The notes under the pieces were generated by a model. It did no database searches, was not told the origin of the DNA, and saw nothing but the letters and a program-made list of their open reading frames with translations. Both the position numbers and the translations under genes were made by a program. A DNA stretch of 64,000 bases from Siderastrea siderea (lineage: Eukaryota > Cnidaria > Anthozoa > Scleractinia > Rhizangiidae): assembly GCA_964030785.1 (NCBI GenBank), contig OZ034968.1, positions 74,260,427 to 74,324,426 of the forward strand, given 5' to 3'. Below are positions 42,705 through 54,338 of this stretch, in pieces; positions within the stretch are counted from its first letter, which is position 1, and each line of letters begins with the position of its first letter.

Positions 42705-43778
42705 TTACACGCTTGTAGCGTCGCTTAGTTCGTTTTCGTGATTACTTTGTCCGCCAATGTTCCTTAAAAATCTTACTTGAATTTCTCGAACAGTTTGTTC
42801 TCGTCTTTCAGTCACAAGTGATCTGTTTAACTGCGATGTTCTTTTCGGTTTGTTCAAGAGCATTCTCCAGCAATCGATAAATGCTCGGCGATACTTCGGA
42901 ACTCTCCAGGCGTAGATGAATGGATTTATCGCAGAATTTATGAAAAGAAACCGAGATAGCACCACATCTATCTTGTGGAAAGTCGTTGATTGTTGGCAAG
43001 ATGTACAGAAGTGGAGCAAATGAAGCGTGATGTATTGAGGCATGTACGAGATGTAAAACATGGCCAAAATTATGATGAACGTGATCGTCATCTTTCGCTT
43101 CCGCTCGAGGATGCGCGCGCTGTTTGCAATAGAATCACTTCCGTTCAGCTGAAGCTCGCGTGTGCGTCTCGCGAGTGCGCGAAACACTTTCACATGGATT
43201 ACAGTCAACAAGATGGCGGGCAGCGAAGCGTGAGTGTGAAGATAAATCATCGTGTACATTTTCTCGGATACGTTCGTAACAGGAAGAATGCAAGTCAACA
43301 AAGATATCAGCCACAATACAGCGATATAAATCTTGATTATTCTCTTCGTAATTATGCTTTTATATTCCATTGGCTTATTGATGGCCACATAAAAAGTTAC
43401 CGACATGGCTATTATGGAATAGCTAGTGACGAACAGAGTTGTAATCAGAACAATGTAAATAACTACCTTAAAAACTCCAGCTACAGGCGTATCTACATGT
43501 TTGTAACGCAATATGTCTTTCAAGGCCAAGAGAGAAACACTGAACAACCCCAGTAGTAAATCAGACGCGCTTAAATTGGCGATCAGCAAAGATGGCGGAG
43601 AACGAAGCGATTTTCGTGGATCCTTATAAGTTGTGAAGAGCAAAAATGAATTTCCAGTGACAATAACGGTGACTAAGATGAATTCTGTGACGGCCAAAAC
43701 CAGCCAGAATATGGGATCATTGATTACCCGCAGATAAAAATCGTAGTTTGGATCATAAGAGTCAGTTTGGTTGATCAT
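42705..43778 (-). CDS. Class A rhodopsin-like GPCR, intact, single exon (second subgroup)
   Basis: 357 residues from the ATG at 43778 (MINQTDSYDPN). The frame is open 34 codons further upstream, but only to a GTG, so the ATG is preferred. TM1 keeps TGNSFLLF, TM2 NLSASDLLLG, and the TM3 end is SVTFYVAINKPMEY, so the DRY arginine is Phe. TM6 reads YISYMPQY, ECL3 CTSC, TM7 INPFIYAW. The C-terminus is basic (KPKRTSQLNRS) and ends DATSV, a class I PDZ pattern. It pairs with the 50.3-kb copy in ECL1 (RYKHVDTPVAG), tail and flanks. The octamer block of the other subgroup is not found in its 5' flank. Confidence 0.92.
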   Translation of the reverse strand: MINQTDSYDPNYDFYLRVINDPIFWLVLAVTEFILVTVIVTGNSFLLFTTYKDPRKSLRSPPSLLIANLSASDLLLGLFSVSLLALKDILRYKHVDTPVAGVFKVVIYIVLITTLFVTSYSIIAMSVTFYVAINKPMEYKSIITKRIIKIYIAVLWLISLLTCILPVTNVSEKMYTMIYLHTHASLPAILLTVIHVKVFRALARRTRELQLNGSDSIANSARILERKRKMTITFIIILAMFYISYMPQYITLHLLHFCTSCQQSTTFHKIDVVLSRFLFINSAINPFIYAWRVPKYRRAFIDCWRMLLNKPKRTSQLNRSLVTERREQTVREIQVRFLRNIGGQSNHENELSDATSV

Positions 43779-44702
43779 CGTTGATGAAGGCGCTATTTCG
43801 CAGTTCGTATGATTTGTTTCACTTTGGAACACGTCCTTGTGTATTATTACCTCTGATAAAGCGTGGGGGAAATTGGCCACCAGATTTCGTTCGCTGTCAG
43901 TAAGTAATTCAAAATGCTTTCCAATCTATTTTCAGTTTTTTCGAAATCTAACACATAAAAAATAAAAATAGACGATTTTGGCTAAACAATTTCTCGAAAT
44001 CGTCTCACTTTGCCAAAAAAATTTTAACGTCATTTTGCTGCCGAAAAATATAATCTCACTAATCTTTTTTTGTTTTTGTTTTTTTTCGGAATTTTACATA
44101 GAAACTATACTGTGCATTTTAAACTTTTGGAGGAAGGACGTTTTAAGGGAAAGTTGGCTTAGCTTATTGACTTAACTATCAGCGGACAGGGAAAACTTGC
44201 ATTTTCTGTACACCAAACGTTTTTCGATTTTAGTGGACAGCCAATTTTTGATTTCGAAAATGGGCGTTATTACTCATCACGCACTATCCAGTAATATTGA
44301 ATCAAACGAGAACCTGAAAGGGCTCTTGGTTTCAATAAAAGCCTCAATATGTACCATAAATAGTTAGATAATCTAATTAAACCAATTAAGGTTCCGAAAT
44401 ACGGACCCTAAAATGGTTCGTGTCAATATACAAGAACCTGGCTTCTACTTATTTGTGTTTTCCACTGCTAAAACAAGAAGCAATGTTTGGATGCTTACGT
44501 TATTTATAGAGATGATATCTTCCATCACTCAGATTTGTTCATTGTATAAGTAAGCTCATTCTAGATCCTATGATCTGATCTTGATAATTAAGGAGATTCT
44601 ACTTAAGAAGTTCTCTATTTAGTCCCGAAGTGAGTGGAACGCAATTGACAACGCGCCCGGACGGACCAGTTGATAAGCAGGAAATGTTTTGCCGCGCCCA
44701 CT
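43779..44702. other. 5' flank shared with the 50.3-kb receptor
   Basis: 44445-44700 aligns with 52845-53060 (GTGTTTTCCACTGCTAAAACA, AGATTTGTTC, GGACGGACCA). No gene. Confidence 0.5.
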
Positions 44703-44987
44703 GGTTGCATAATAAGAAAATCGAAGATCCGTAACCACTGATACATGATAAACATAAGAATAAAACGTTCTCTGGTTAAAATTTGTTTTTAAAAAATCTA
44801 TAAGCCTTCGACAACCGTTCTGTTATCTTCAACGGATAGAAAAAGGTGACTATGTAAAATGAATATTGAAAAGTAGAGAAATAATAAATGCGAAAGAATG
44901 TAAAGTAAGAATTCTAAAAGTGTGAAGGCTAATGTTTGCTTCAAAGAATGCGATACTGATTGGGGAGCGGGCATGAGTGATTGTCAA

Positions 44988-47670
44988 CAACAACAACAAC
45001 AAGCTTTATTTGCATGACTGTAAATTTGTTACAATATTGCAAGAGCGTACAACTTATTAAGTAATAAAAAAAGGACATATATAAAATTAGTTACATTGAT
45101 AGCATTTTGTTACGTGAATCAAAAGAAGATGAGATAAATTCAATTAATTGCATGTTCACAAAAAAATTGGAAGAATTCATTAATTCTAAAATCAAATCAG
45201 ACACTGGTAGCTGGCTAACATTTGGGATGAAAGGTGGTATTTTCTTGTAAAAGTTATCTCTCGTTGTTGCGTATTCGGAACAATAAAAGAGAAAATGAAT
45301 TTCATCTTCGGTTTGATTACAATCACAGACTGGGCAAAGCCTATTGTCTCTGGGCGTATCGTTATATCTGCCCAGTTCGATCATTAGTTTATGATTACTG
45401 ATACGTAATTTAGTTAACGTTCTCCTATCAGAAACTCTCCTAGTTAACTCTAGATAACTGGAAGTGGCATATTCGTTCTTAAAAGTTCTATAAAATTCTA
45501 GTTTTTGAGAATGCTGTAGAGTATGTTGCCAATAAGAAATATATTTCTGTTTCATTAACTGTAGAAACATTGTCACTTTTGCGGTGTCTACTAAATCAGG
45601 ACTAAAATTACCAAAATTAAAATGTTCGGATATTTTCATCAGATTAGAGTAAAAACTATTTTTACCAGCGGTGTGAAGTTCTGATGAAATTAAAAAAGAT
45701 TGTCTAACAAAAGAATCCGGTTGCTTGTTTTGGAAACATAACAAGTAGTTGAGGATTCTTTGATTAATGGTAATAAGTAGAGGAAATCGACCAAGTTCAG
45801 CTCTACATGCAACATTAGAAGCCTTATTACTAACTTCAAGATAACGTTTACAAAACTGTAGATGTGTTCTTTCAATTTGTGAACCATCCCAGGCCTTAAA
45901 ATCAGATTTAACATAACCAACCCCAAATGTCACTATTATAGAGCAAAACTGGAGATATCATTGTATCAAAAATCTTACAGGCAAGAGACGGTTTTAATTT
46001 ACTAAAATTTGTGTGTCGTCTCAGACTGAAAAGGGCATGAAGTGCTTTCTCTTTTAGGTGATCAAGCGAGATTTTAAAATTTCCTGAAGAAGATATTTTG
46101 GTTCCTAAATAAGTATAATCTTGTACAACATCAATTGCTTGACTTCCTATATAAAATGTTTGTTCAGAACATTTTTTTGCACGTTTTTGAAAAACCATTA
46201 TCTTGGTTTTTTGGGATTTACGCTCAACATCCACGTTTTGCAGTATGTGGCTTATGTGTTAAGACAATTTTGCAGGCCTGTTTTGGAACGTGATAAAATA
46301 ATTAAATCGTCAGCATATAGAAGAGCGTTTAATTTTGTACCGTTTGGCCCAACAAAAGGATCAGACAGAATATTTTCAAATGAGAACGGTAAATCGTTGA
46401 TATAAAGGTTGAAAAGAGGTGGACTTAAAATACAACCTTGTCGTACACCTCTCGTATATTGAAAGGGTCGTGTTTGATACTGATCAATTTTTATTGAACA
46501 AGAAGACTTAGAATAAAGGCTTTTAATTAAATTGTAAAAGGAGCCTCCTAAATTAATTTGCAATAGCTTATTTAAAAGCCCATTATGCCAGACTGAGTCG
46601 AAAGCTTTCCTAAAATCAACAAAGCAAGCATAAATTTTGCCATTGTGATTATGGACGTACTTGTCTATCAAAGTTCGGAGTGTGAAAACATGGTCTGCTG
46701 TACGATTGTTAGGCATGAAGCCGATCTGTGATTTGTGTAGTATATGATTGGTGGTGACATACTCGAGTAGCCTTTGATTTAAAATAGAACAAAACAGTTT
46801 TCCCAGACAACTCGAAACGCAGATACCACGGTAATTTGACGGATCGCTTCTTCCACCCGATTTATAAATTGGTGTTATGAGACCACCACACCATGTCTGA
46901 GGCATGGAACCTGAATTTAGAACTGCATTGAAAAGTTTGTAATATACGGGCATCAGGTCGTTGATACTAGCTTTAATCATTTCATTTTTAATTTTATCTG
47001 ATTTATTTTAATTTTATTTGTTGTTCTTTAACTTTTTGGCAGCTTTTCGTATTTCATTTTCGGTAATCAAGTAATCTAACGGGCGAAATTGTTTTTTTTT
47101 TCGATCCTCTTCTTCTTGAAGTTCGTTACAGATTTTCTGCTGAATGGGATTAAGTCGATCATTAGAGTGAAGAGATTCAAAATGCAGCAGCCAATGTTCT
47201 TCTGACACTAAAGGAGTATCGTCTACTTTAACAGTGTCATCCATTGATTTTAGACATTTCCAAAAATTTGTCGCATCTGAATTTTTTACAGCTTCCTACA
47301 AGCTATGAAGCTTGCTATTGCAATAGTCGTTCTTTTTAGATTTAAGTAAACTTTTGTATTGCATTAGAATGACGTGGTAATTTTCACGTAAAATTGGGTT
47401 CAGGGAGTCTCTGTGTTTTTGGTTTGCCAATTTCCTCAATTCATGCCTTTTTAATCTACATTCCCAATCAAACCATTTTTTGTTTGATGATGACTTGACA
47501 CGCTTACGCTGTTTTGTGGTTTTAATCTTTAAACATTGTCTTGCAGTTGTAATAAAAATATTTTCTACTTTATCAAGGGAAGTGTCAACATCGTTAATAT
47601 GTGCTCTTTCGTCTATGTAATCTTGTATGAGGGTTTGGATAACTGGAGAACGTAAAGCATCTTTGAATTT
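44988..47670 (-). pseudogene. Non-LTR retrotransposon (LINE) RT polyprotein, broken
   Basis: In transcript order: a linker after the missing endonuclease (SPVIQTLIQDYIDER at about 47650, KSSSNKKWFDWECR), then STOPs, then the RT core at 46980-46252: LITPIYKSGGRSDPSNYRGI, IYACFVDFRKAFDSVWH (motif A), GVRQGCILSPPLFNLYIND (motif B) and LLYADDLIILS (motif C, catalytic YADD). The frame shifts at about 46245 and 45930. The last segment has a CPVC...H...C zinc-like motif (NRLCPVCDCNQTEDEIHF). A (TTG)n tail ends it at 44988. The RT active site is intact, but at least three frame breaks and the lost 5' part make it inactive. Confidence 0.85.
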
Positions 47671-47674
47671 CTGT

Positions 47675-48880
47675 GTAGAATCGCTTTCCCAAACAGCGAC
47701 GATAATTAGCTTTCTCGATAATTAACGCATTGTCAAAGTCAATCTGGTGGTTCTTGGACCAGGCATGGTTTGCCACATTAGAGCCTTCAGTGTACATTTC
47801 CACGTTTCTAGTGACTGTGCTCTTTCTTTCTGGTGTTAAATGACCTTCCGGCTTCGCCAATATAGCTTCACGAACATGTGCTGCAGGGAATTTTGTAGAT
47901 AACATTGCATTGGTCTTCTTTTTCCGGACGGAATTTAGGAGCTGGGAATTCTTGTTGGAGTGTTTTAACTGGTTTATTAGCGACTAGTATGTCATGATGT
48001 CTGAACAACCGTGTTAGTGGTTCTGTAAGGCCTTTGATGTACGGAAGCGGGGGTCGCGAATCCACGTGTATGCGGCGGGTCAACTCATTTGAAAAACATT
48101 CCGACAAGTTCTTCCGGTGTGGGAACTGGTGGTGGAACTCTCTTCTTTCTATCGATGTCGGCAATGAGGTTCACAGGGTACCCATTAGATTCCAATGCGG
48201 TATAGACTAGTTTGATTTCTTTGTTTCTTCCAGTATCGGTCTTGGGTAAATTTGTGGCTCGATGTATAAGTGTGGCAGCAGTACTGGTTTTGTGATTCTT
48301 GTCGTGATGGGACTGAAAATCCAGGTATCTGTCAGTGTGAGCAGGTTTTCGATAGACGTTGATAATGAGTTTGCTGTTGTCTCGAGAGACTAGGGTGTCA
48401 AGGAACGATATCTGACAATTGCTTTCGTGTTCAATGGTGAATGAAATGTGAGGGTCGATGGAGTTCAATGTGTCATGAAAGGATGATACTGCGTTCTTCT
48501 TGATGATACAAAAACTATCGTCAACATAGCGTTTCCAGTATCGCGGGGGAATAGGGGTTGAGTTGGTGGTTGAATCCTCAATTTCTTCCATACATAAATT
48601 GGCTACAACTGGGCTGTCAGGGCTGCCCATAGCGCAACCATGAATCTGTTTATAGATCTTGTCCTTGTAAACAAAATAATTGTTGGACAGAACAAAGTTT
48701 AATAGAGAGACCATGTCGTCAATGTCTAATTTGATTCTGGAGTGCAAAGAAGGGTCGTCCTCAAGTTTCTTTCTGATGTAATCACAAGCTTTGTCAATAG
48801 GGATGGGAATAAAAAGAGACACAACATCAAAGGATACTATAGTTACACCATCTTGGATGGCAATGGCTGGTCAGGGTTGT
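47675..48880 (-). pseudogene. Penelope-like element, RT plus GIY-YIG region, broken
   Basis: The long frame ending at 48085 carries FDVVSLFIPIPI (motif A aspartate), IHGCAMGSPDSPVVANL (motif B), RYVDDSFCI (catalytic YVDD) and SFLDTLV, typical of Penelope-type RTs. A frame change leads to PEKEDQCNVIYKIPCS and, after a TGA, SYIGEAGRSFNTRKKEH, the GIY-YIG endonuclease. A further shift gives GSNVANHAWSKNHQIDFDNA. It is 5'-truncated near 48880 and joins the LINE at about 47670 in the same orientation. Confidence 0.85.
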
Positions 48881-48886
48881 TGGGTA

Positions 48887-49003
48887 ACAGGGCTGCCCAT
48901 AGCGCAACCATTGACATCCAAGATGCCCAGCTCAGTGGGCTGACAGGACTGCCCATATCGCAACCATTGCTACATTGCTACATAGCGCAACCATTGCTAC
49001 ATT
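48887..49003. repeat. Micro-duplications of a Penelope RT segment
   Basis: GCCCATAGCGCAACCAT, the complement of the HGCAMG codons at 48625-48641 of the adjacent RT, recurs at about 48892, with decayed versions at about 48950 and 48981. They lie at the 5' edge of the truncated element. Confidence 0.6.
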
Positions 49004-49102
49004 TTCAATATTCATTTTACATAGTCACTTTTTTCTATCCGTTAAAGTCAACAGAACGGTTGTCGAAAGCTTATAGATTTTTAAAAACATTTTTAACCAG
49101 AG

Positions 49103-49224
49103 GTAGGTAGGTAGGTAGATAGGTAGGTTTATTAAAACCAATCAAGTAGCAGCCAGAAGGCTGAATTGCATAATTGTTTACAATACGTTATAAAAAAAGA
49201 TAAAATTTTATGATATGATCTATT
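49103..49224. mobile_element. Short retroelement tail with (TAGG)n end
   Basis: (GTAG)n at 49103-49128 followed by TTTATTAAAACCAATCAAG splits the right inverted arm. AGAG occurs at both junctions. Probably a small LINE or SINE 3' end. Confidence 0.4.
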
Positions 49225-49260
49225 CAGAGAACGTTTTATTCTTTTTATTGGTTGTATAAT

Positions 49261-50280
49261 GTTTTGCTGAAATGTAAAAATGTTGAAATGTTGTGCTGAG
49301 CGACACAATGTTTCTTATTCCCTTTCAAATCTCCACTGCCGTGAATTACCATTTAAATTGCCCTCGGCCCTCTCCCGTCTGGCACCGTAACTCAGTCCGG
49401 TAGAGGATCGGTGATCAAGTTATAATCTGGGGATCTTGGGTTCGAATCAATTGAGTTGAATCATTTTTGTTCACCTCGTGTGGACCACCGCCTTTATCGC
49501 CAAGCGTCCCTCCTGGCTCTATGTTGGTGCGCGTAGACTTGTGGGACGGATGCATTTAAGCCGCCACAACTTCCCGCGCTCAGTGTTTTCCGCGCTACAC
49601 TGGCGCCTGGAAACAAGGCAGTGAGGACCACATTTCCTAACTAGGGCAATGTTCAGTAGGAAATTAATGGGTTTCCTTTCACCAGTTAAGGTAAATTTGC
49701 ACTGTAGAGTTAATTCTCTCAGTTCTTAGTGGATACACAAGGAAGGACAGTTCTTTTCATTTATTCTTTTTTAAAGTTCTTTTGAGTGACTGCAGAGGAC
49801 ATAAAATAATTTACAAGTTACAAAACGCCAGCAAAGGTAAGGAAAGGAGAAGGGAAGAAAACATTCAAACGGCTAGGTATAAACTAGGAGTATAAACGGG
49901 ACACTGGGTCCCACCATGCAGTCACCTTTTCCAGTCAAATTAAAAGAAAAGTTACAAATAAAATAAAACCAAGCGAGAAGTCATACGCTGCTACTACAAC
50001 TGTTATCAGTTGATATAACGGAGACTACTTGAATTCGCAGCCATCTTTGGGGGAAGAAAAGAAGGAGAAAAATGAGGATAAGTAATAGGATACTGTAGCC
50101 CCTTCTTTCAAGCCTGAGCGCTGGTAACGTCACGTGGGAATGCGCATTGCGGGCCTGTACCCGCATCTTTGTCTTCACGGAGTTTTGTCTACTATTTATA
50201 AATAAATAAGTAAATAAATAAATAAATAAATAAATTTATTTAACTATTTATTTATTTCTCACTTTGTTTTCGCCATGGTG
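49261..50280. other. 3' flank of the 50.3-kb receptor; contains a tRNA-like SINE
   Basis: 49258-49310 and 49690-49960 align with 53300-53360 and 53395-53600 (AAACGGGACAC). GTAACTCAGTCCGGTAGAGG plus GGGTTCGAATC at 49388-49447 is a SINE head. (AAAT)n at 50203-50235. No gene. Confidence 0.5.
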
Positions 50281-51351
50281 TTACACGCTTGTAGCGTCGC
50301 TTGGTTCGTTGTTATGTTTACCTTGCCTACCGGTGTTGCCTAAAAATCTTACTTGGCTTTCTCGAACAGTTTGTTCTCGTCTTTCAGTCACAAGTGATCT
50401 GTTTAACAGCGATGTTCTTTTCGGTTTATTCAAGAGCATTCTCCAGCAATCGATAAATGCTTGGCGATACTTCGGAACTCTCCAGGCGTAGATGAATGGA
50501 TTTATCGCAGAATTTATGAAAAGAAACCGAGATAGCACCACATCTATCTTGTGGAAAGTTGTTGATTGCTGGCAAGATGTGCAGAAGTGGAGCAAATGAA
50601 GCGTGATGTATTGAGGCATGTACGAGATGTAAAACATGGCCAAAATTATGATGAACGTAATCGTCATCTTTCTCTCACCTTCAAGAACACGCGCGCTGTT
50701 TGCAATCGAGTCATTTCCGTTGAGTTGAAGCTCACGCCTCCGACTCGCGAAAGCGCGAAACACTTTCACGTAGATCACAGTCAACAAGATGGCAGGCAAC
50801 GAAGCGTGAGTGTGAAGATAAATCATCGTGTAGGTTTTCTCGGATACGTTCGTCGCAGGAAGAATGCAAGTCAATAAAGATATCAGCCACAGTACAGCGA
50901 TGTAAATCTTGATTCTTCCCTTCGTGATGAAACTTTTATATTCCATTGGCTTATTGATGGCAACATAACAAGTTATTGACATAGCTATTATCGAATAGCT
51001 GCTGACGAACAAAGTTGTTGTGAGAGCAGTGTAAATAATTGCCTTAAAAACTCCAACTACGGGCATATGTACGTGTTTGTAGCGATATATGTCTCTCAAG
51101 GCCACGAGAAAAACACTGAATAACCCCAACAGTAAATCAGACGCACTTAAATTTGCGATCAAGAAAGATGGCGGAGAACGAAGCGATTTTCGTGGATCCT
51201 TATAAGTTGTGAAGAGCAGAAATGAATTTCCAATGACAATAACGGTGCCTAGGATGAATCCTGTGACGGCCAAAACCAGCCAGAATATGGGATCATCGAT
51301 TACCCACAGATAAAAGTCGTAGTTTGGATCTGAAGAGTTTTGACTGATCAT
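50281..51351 (-). CDS. Class A rhodopsin-like GPCR, intact, single exon (second subgroup)
   Basis: 356 residues from the ATG at 51351 (MISQNSSDPN, with NSS as N-glycosylation site). Closest to the 42.7-kb receptor. TM1 IGNSFLLF, TM2 NLSASDLLLG, TM3 end SITCYVAINKPMEY (DRY replaced by TCY), TM6 YISYMPQY, ECL3 CTSC, TM7 INPFIYAW. ECL2 is short and cysteine-free. A charged third loop (SRRRELQ, LEGERKM) and a basic tail (KPKRTS) end in DATSV, PDZ-ligand-like. It is head to head with the plus-strand receptor at 54.3 kb, about 3 kb apart. Ligand unknown. Confidence 0.93.
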   Translation of the reverse strand: MISQNSSDPNYDFYLWVIDDPIFWLVLAVTGFILGTVIVIGNSFLLFTTYKDPRKSLRSPPSFLIANLSASDLLLGLFSVFLVALRDIYRYKHVHMPVVGVFKAIIYTALTTTLFVSSYSIIAMSITCYVAINKPMEYKSFITKGRIKIYIAVLWLISLLTCILPATNVSEKTYTMIYLHTHASLPAILLTVIYVKVFRAFASRRRELQLNGNDSIANSARVLEGERKMTITFIIILAMFYISYMPQYITLHLLHFCTSCQQSTTFHKIDVVLSRFLFINSAINPFIYAWRVPKYRQAFIDCWRMLLNKPKRTSLLNRSLVTERREQTVRESQVRFLGNTGRQGKHNNEPSDATSV

Positions 51352-54338
51352 CGTTGAAGACCCCTATTTCGCGGTTGAGACAGTGTTTGGTCCTCGTGTG
51401 ATGCTGCTTCTGATAGACCCTGACTTTCGTTCACCCTAGAAGCAATTCAACTTAGGAGTCACTTGAGAACTAAAATACCTGAAATACTTTCTATCATGTA
51501 ATTTCTTCAACTTTCGCAACGAAAAAAATTGTTATGCTTCATAGGTCACAGGAAATTAAGTCATAGTGAAATATATACTGTCACGTACATGTATAATGAC
51601 TACTGTATTGTTTCTAGAACAATAAATAGCTGTCAAGGACCTCATCTGAATGTAAATCGATGCAGAACGGAAGGGAGGAGTGTGTTTGCACTGTTCGAAA
51701 GCCGCCAATCATGTCTGATTGCTGGTTTCCTAAATCAGTAATCGTTTTAAAAAGCCCTTAAGGGTGAGAAGAATTAACTGGATCTTTTTTGCCTCTTGAC
51801 CCTTTTCAAAGGCTTAAAAGCCCCAGTAGAGTGATCAGCATCAAATTTCTTCTCATCATATCAGTGCATTGTAACACAAAAAGATCATGAGAATTGGGGA
51901 ATTGATCACCAAAGATGATTAGGCTTGGTATCTTAACAAGTTCTCCCTATTAGTACTCAGTGAAATGTATGGAAACCAGTGGGGAGAATTTGAATAATGA
52001 TGCCGGGGCTTAAAGGGTTAAAATTTTCATGCCAAAGGGTGCACGATCAAATCTAGCGGACTGTCTACAGTTCCCTACTTTTCCGTTTATGGCCGAGGCC
52101 GAGTACGAGGATGAATCCACCATGATGAAAACCACGGCGAGAAAGGTCTGGGAGATTGCAGAACTGTCCTAAGTGGGGGGGGGGGGGGGGGGGCGGGGGG
52201 AGCTTAAGCAAACACGACGGCGACGGCCGACTGACGAGAACGTCAAAAAACTAAAGCTTTGATTAGCAAAACAATGACTCTGCACGTGCGTTATACTTTT
52301 TGGTACATTTCTTTACTGTTCTGTGCACAACTACAACGTGGAATGACCAAATTAAAGGTTTTGTGGAGAACGTGAATTTACGACGGTCAATTTTCGTTTT
52401 TCTCCCTGAACTGTAACACCGTCCTTCCAAATTTAGCTCCCGAATAGTTCTGCTACACTAGACAGACAGATTGAATGAACTGGGATAATCGAGAAGAAGT
52501 TTAAAAGACTGGGAAGTCATTTTTTAAGTGACGTTTTCCTTGGCATTGCCGTTGCGGTTGCTTAAGTTCCCTACTAGCCTCCAACGCGGACGTGCTAGTC
52601 ACGCAATCCATTCCTCCCCCGAAGCCAAAAGAATGTCTGCGTTGGAGGCTGGCACTACACCGGCACCCCTTCGACAAACTTTGGCTCTTGCCCAACTTTC
52701 GCGTGGCCACTTCTACAAGCAGACAAAGCTGCGGAAAACCTTGCTACAAGGCTAGGTCAATCAGGACTACGGAAAGGGGAACCTGGTGATCGAGAGTTTG
52801 GAGGCATGCTATGCAACAGCTGTACAAGTATCCAACATCAACTTAACTGTGTTTTCCGCTGTTGAAACAAGAAGGAATATTTGTATGCTTTCTTTATTAT
52901 ATTCATAGAGGCGATATATCCGACCCTTAAGATTTGTTCGTTATAATAGTAAGTTCATGTCAGATTCTAATCGAGGGGATTCTGTTTAAGAAATTCGGTA
53001 TTTGGTCCGGAACTGCATGGATCGCAAGCCAAACGGACCACCCAGCAGCTTTAAGAAGAACGCAAGTCGTGAACTATACTGATATGCACGAACTATATGA
53101 GATAGTAAATTGTTCCAAATGATTTTAGATTAGGTTTTATATTTTATGCTTGTAACTAGCTTAGGTGATTTTTCTTTACGTTTTCTTTATTCAAATGTAC
53201 ATGTAAATTATCTCAGAATACCCCTTTCGGGAGAGGTAATAAAACTATTGTATTGTACCACGGCAAGAAATGTTGTGCCGTGCAGCACTCAGCTGGTTTT
53301 GCAAGGTTGGCTGAAACATTGAAATGCTATGCTGCGCGGCACAATGTTTCATGTACCCAGGAGCACTTAAGCTAAGCACACTGTAAGCTAATTCCAGATT
53401 TCTCATTGTATGCGCAGGGAAGGGCAGTTATTTTAGTTTAAAGGGTTATTGGGTGATTGCAGAAGCTGTGAAATAATTTGCAAATTGCAAAAGGCAAACA
53501 AAGGAGGAGGAGACGGAGAAAAGAAACTTCAAACGGCTCGGTTCGAACGGGACACGGGTTTCCATGCTTGGCACTTGCCGGTATTAGATTAAAAGGAAAG
53601 AAAAAACAAACAAACAAAACCAGGAGAAATTTAATACTACAATATATCAGTTTTGTTTTCATTCTTTGCATCTGAGCCCCTAGATTGTCAGCAAAGGAGG
53701 CTATGTTGTTATATATCATTACATAATTATATAAAAGTTACGCTTTGCCATCTCGTTAGCACTGGGAATCTTCTTTTCAAATTTCTATTCACCAGCCCCT
53801 TAACATTGTAGGATTTGGCCATGAATCAGAAATTTTCAACAGGAGTTGGTCACGAATCAGGTATGTAATTAGGATTTGGTCAAGAAAATCGACGTCTGAA
53901 ACTTCCAGTCTCGTCAGTGAAATAACTTGTGTTACGTGTGTCAAGAGCAGTTAAGGCTTGACGATCAATACGACCGATTAATTCTACAATATTTTCAGTT
54001 ATGCGCGGCTGAATAAGTATAATTTGGACAAACGTTATAAGCACACAGTGATTGATATGAAGGACAAACTAGATTAAGAGAGGCGGTCTTATGGCTTTGA
54101 ACTTAGATGTGTACATGTAACGAAAAAAATTGCCCTTAAAGTTCTCGAAGGGTGAACAATTCGTTATTCTCTTTAACACTTGAAACCTTTTGTCTAAAGT
54201 AGCCACGGTATTTATTACCCCCTCAAAGATTATTTCCCCGTTATGCGGTTTGATGATTTCACAATGCTGGTTATATTGGTATCCCAGGCCTTGAAATTAC
54301 TATATCATCTACATGCAGTGGACATTCTAACTACAGCA
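51352..54338. other. Intergenic region between divergent receptors
   Basis: 52845-53060 and 53268-53600 are paralogous to 44445-44700 and 49258-49960. A G-homopolymer lies at 52175-52200. GAGAGGTAATAAAACTATTG at 53230 looks like a retroelement end. No coding frame with a recognisable domain; shared regulatory DNA for both receptors is possible but not shown. Confidence 0.4.

Larger units (their letters stand above)
44714..49249. mobile_element. 4.5-kb composite insertion with inverted arms, holding a LINE and a Penelope-like element
   Basis: Flanked by GGTTGCATAAT (44703-44713) and GGTTGTATAAT (49250-49260). The duplicated flank at 53268-53330 continues across this point without an insert of this size. 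Inside both ends lie inverted arms of about 110 bp (44757-44872 against 49002-49104 plus 49225-49240), so a DNA-type element with long TIRs was probably the first insertion and later received the retroelements. Boundary pairing is seen; history is inferred. Confidence 0.45.

Noticed and set aside
42990..43556. 188-residue plus-strand protein and similar frames at 38040, 38544, 22085, 32089 and 50566
   Set aside because: Antisense shadows of the receptor genes.
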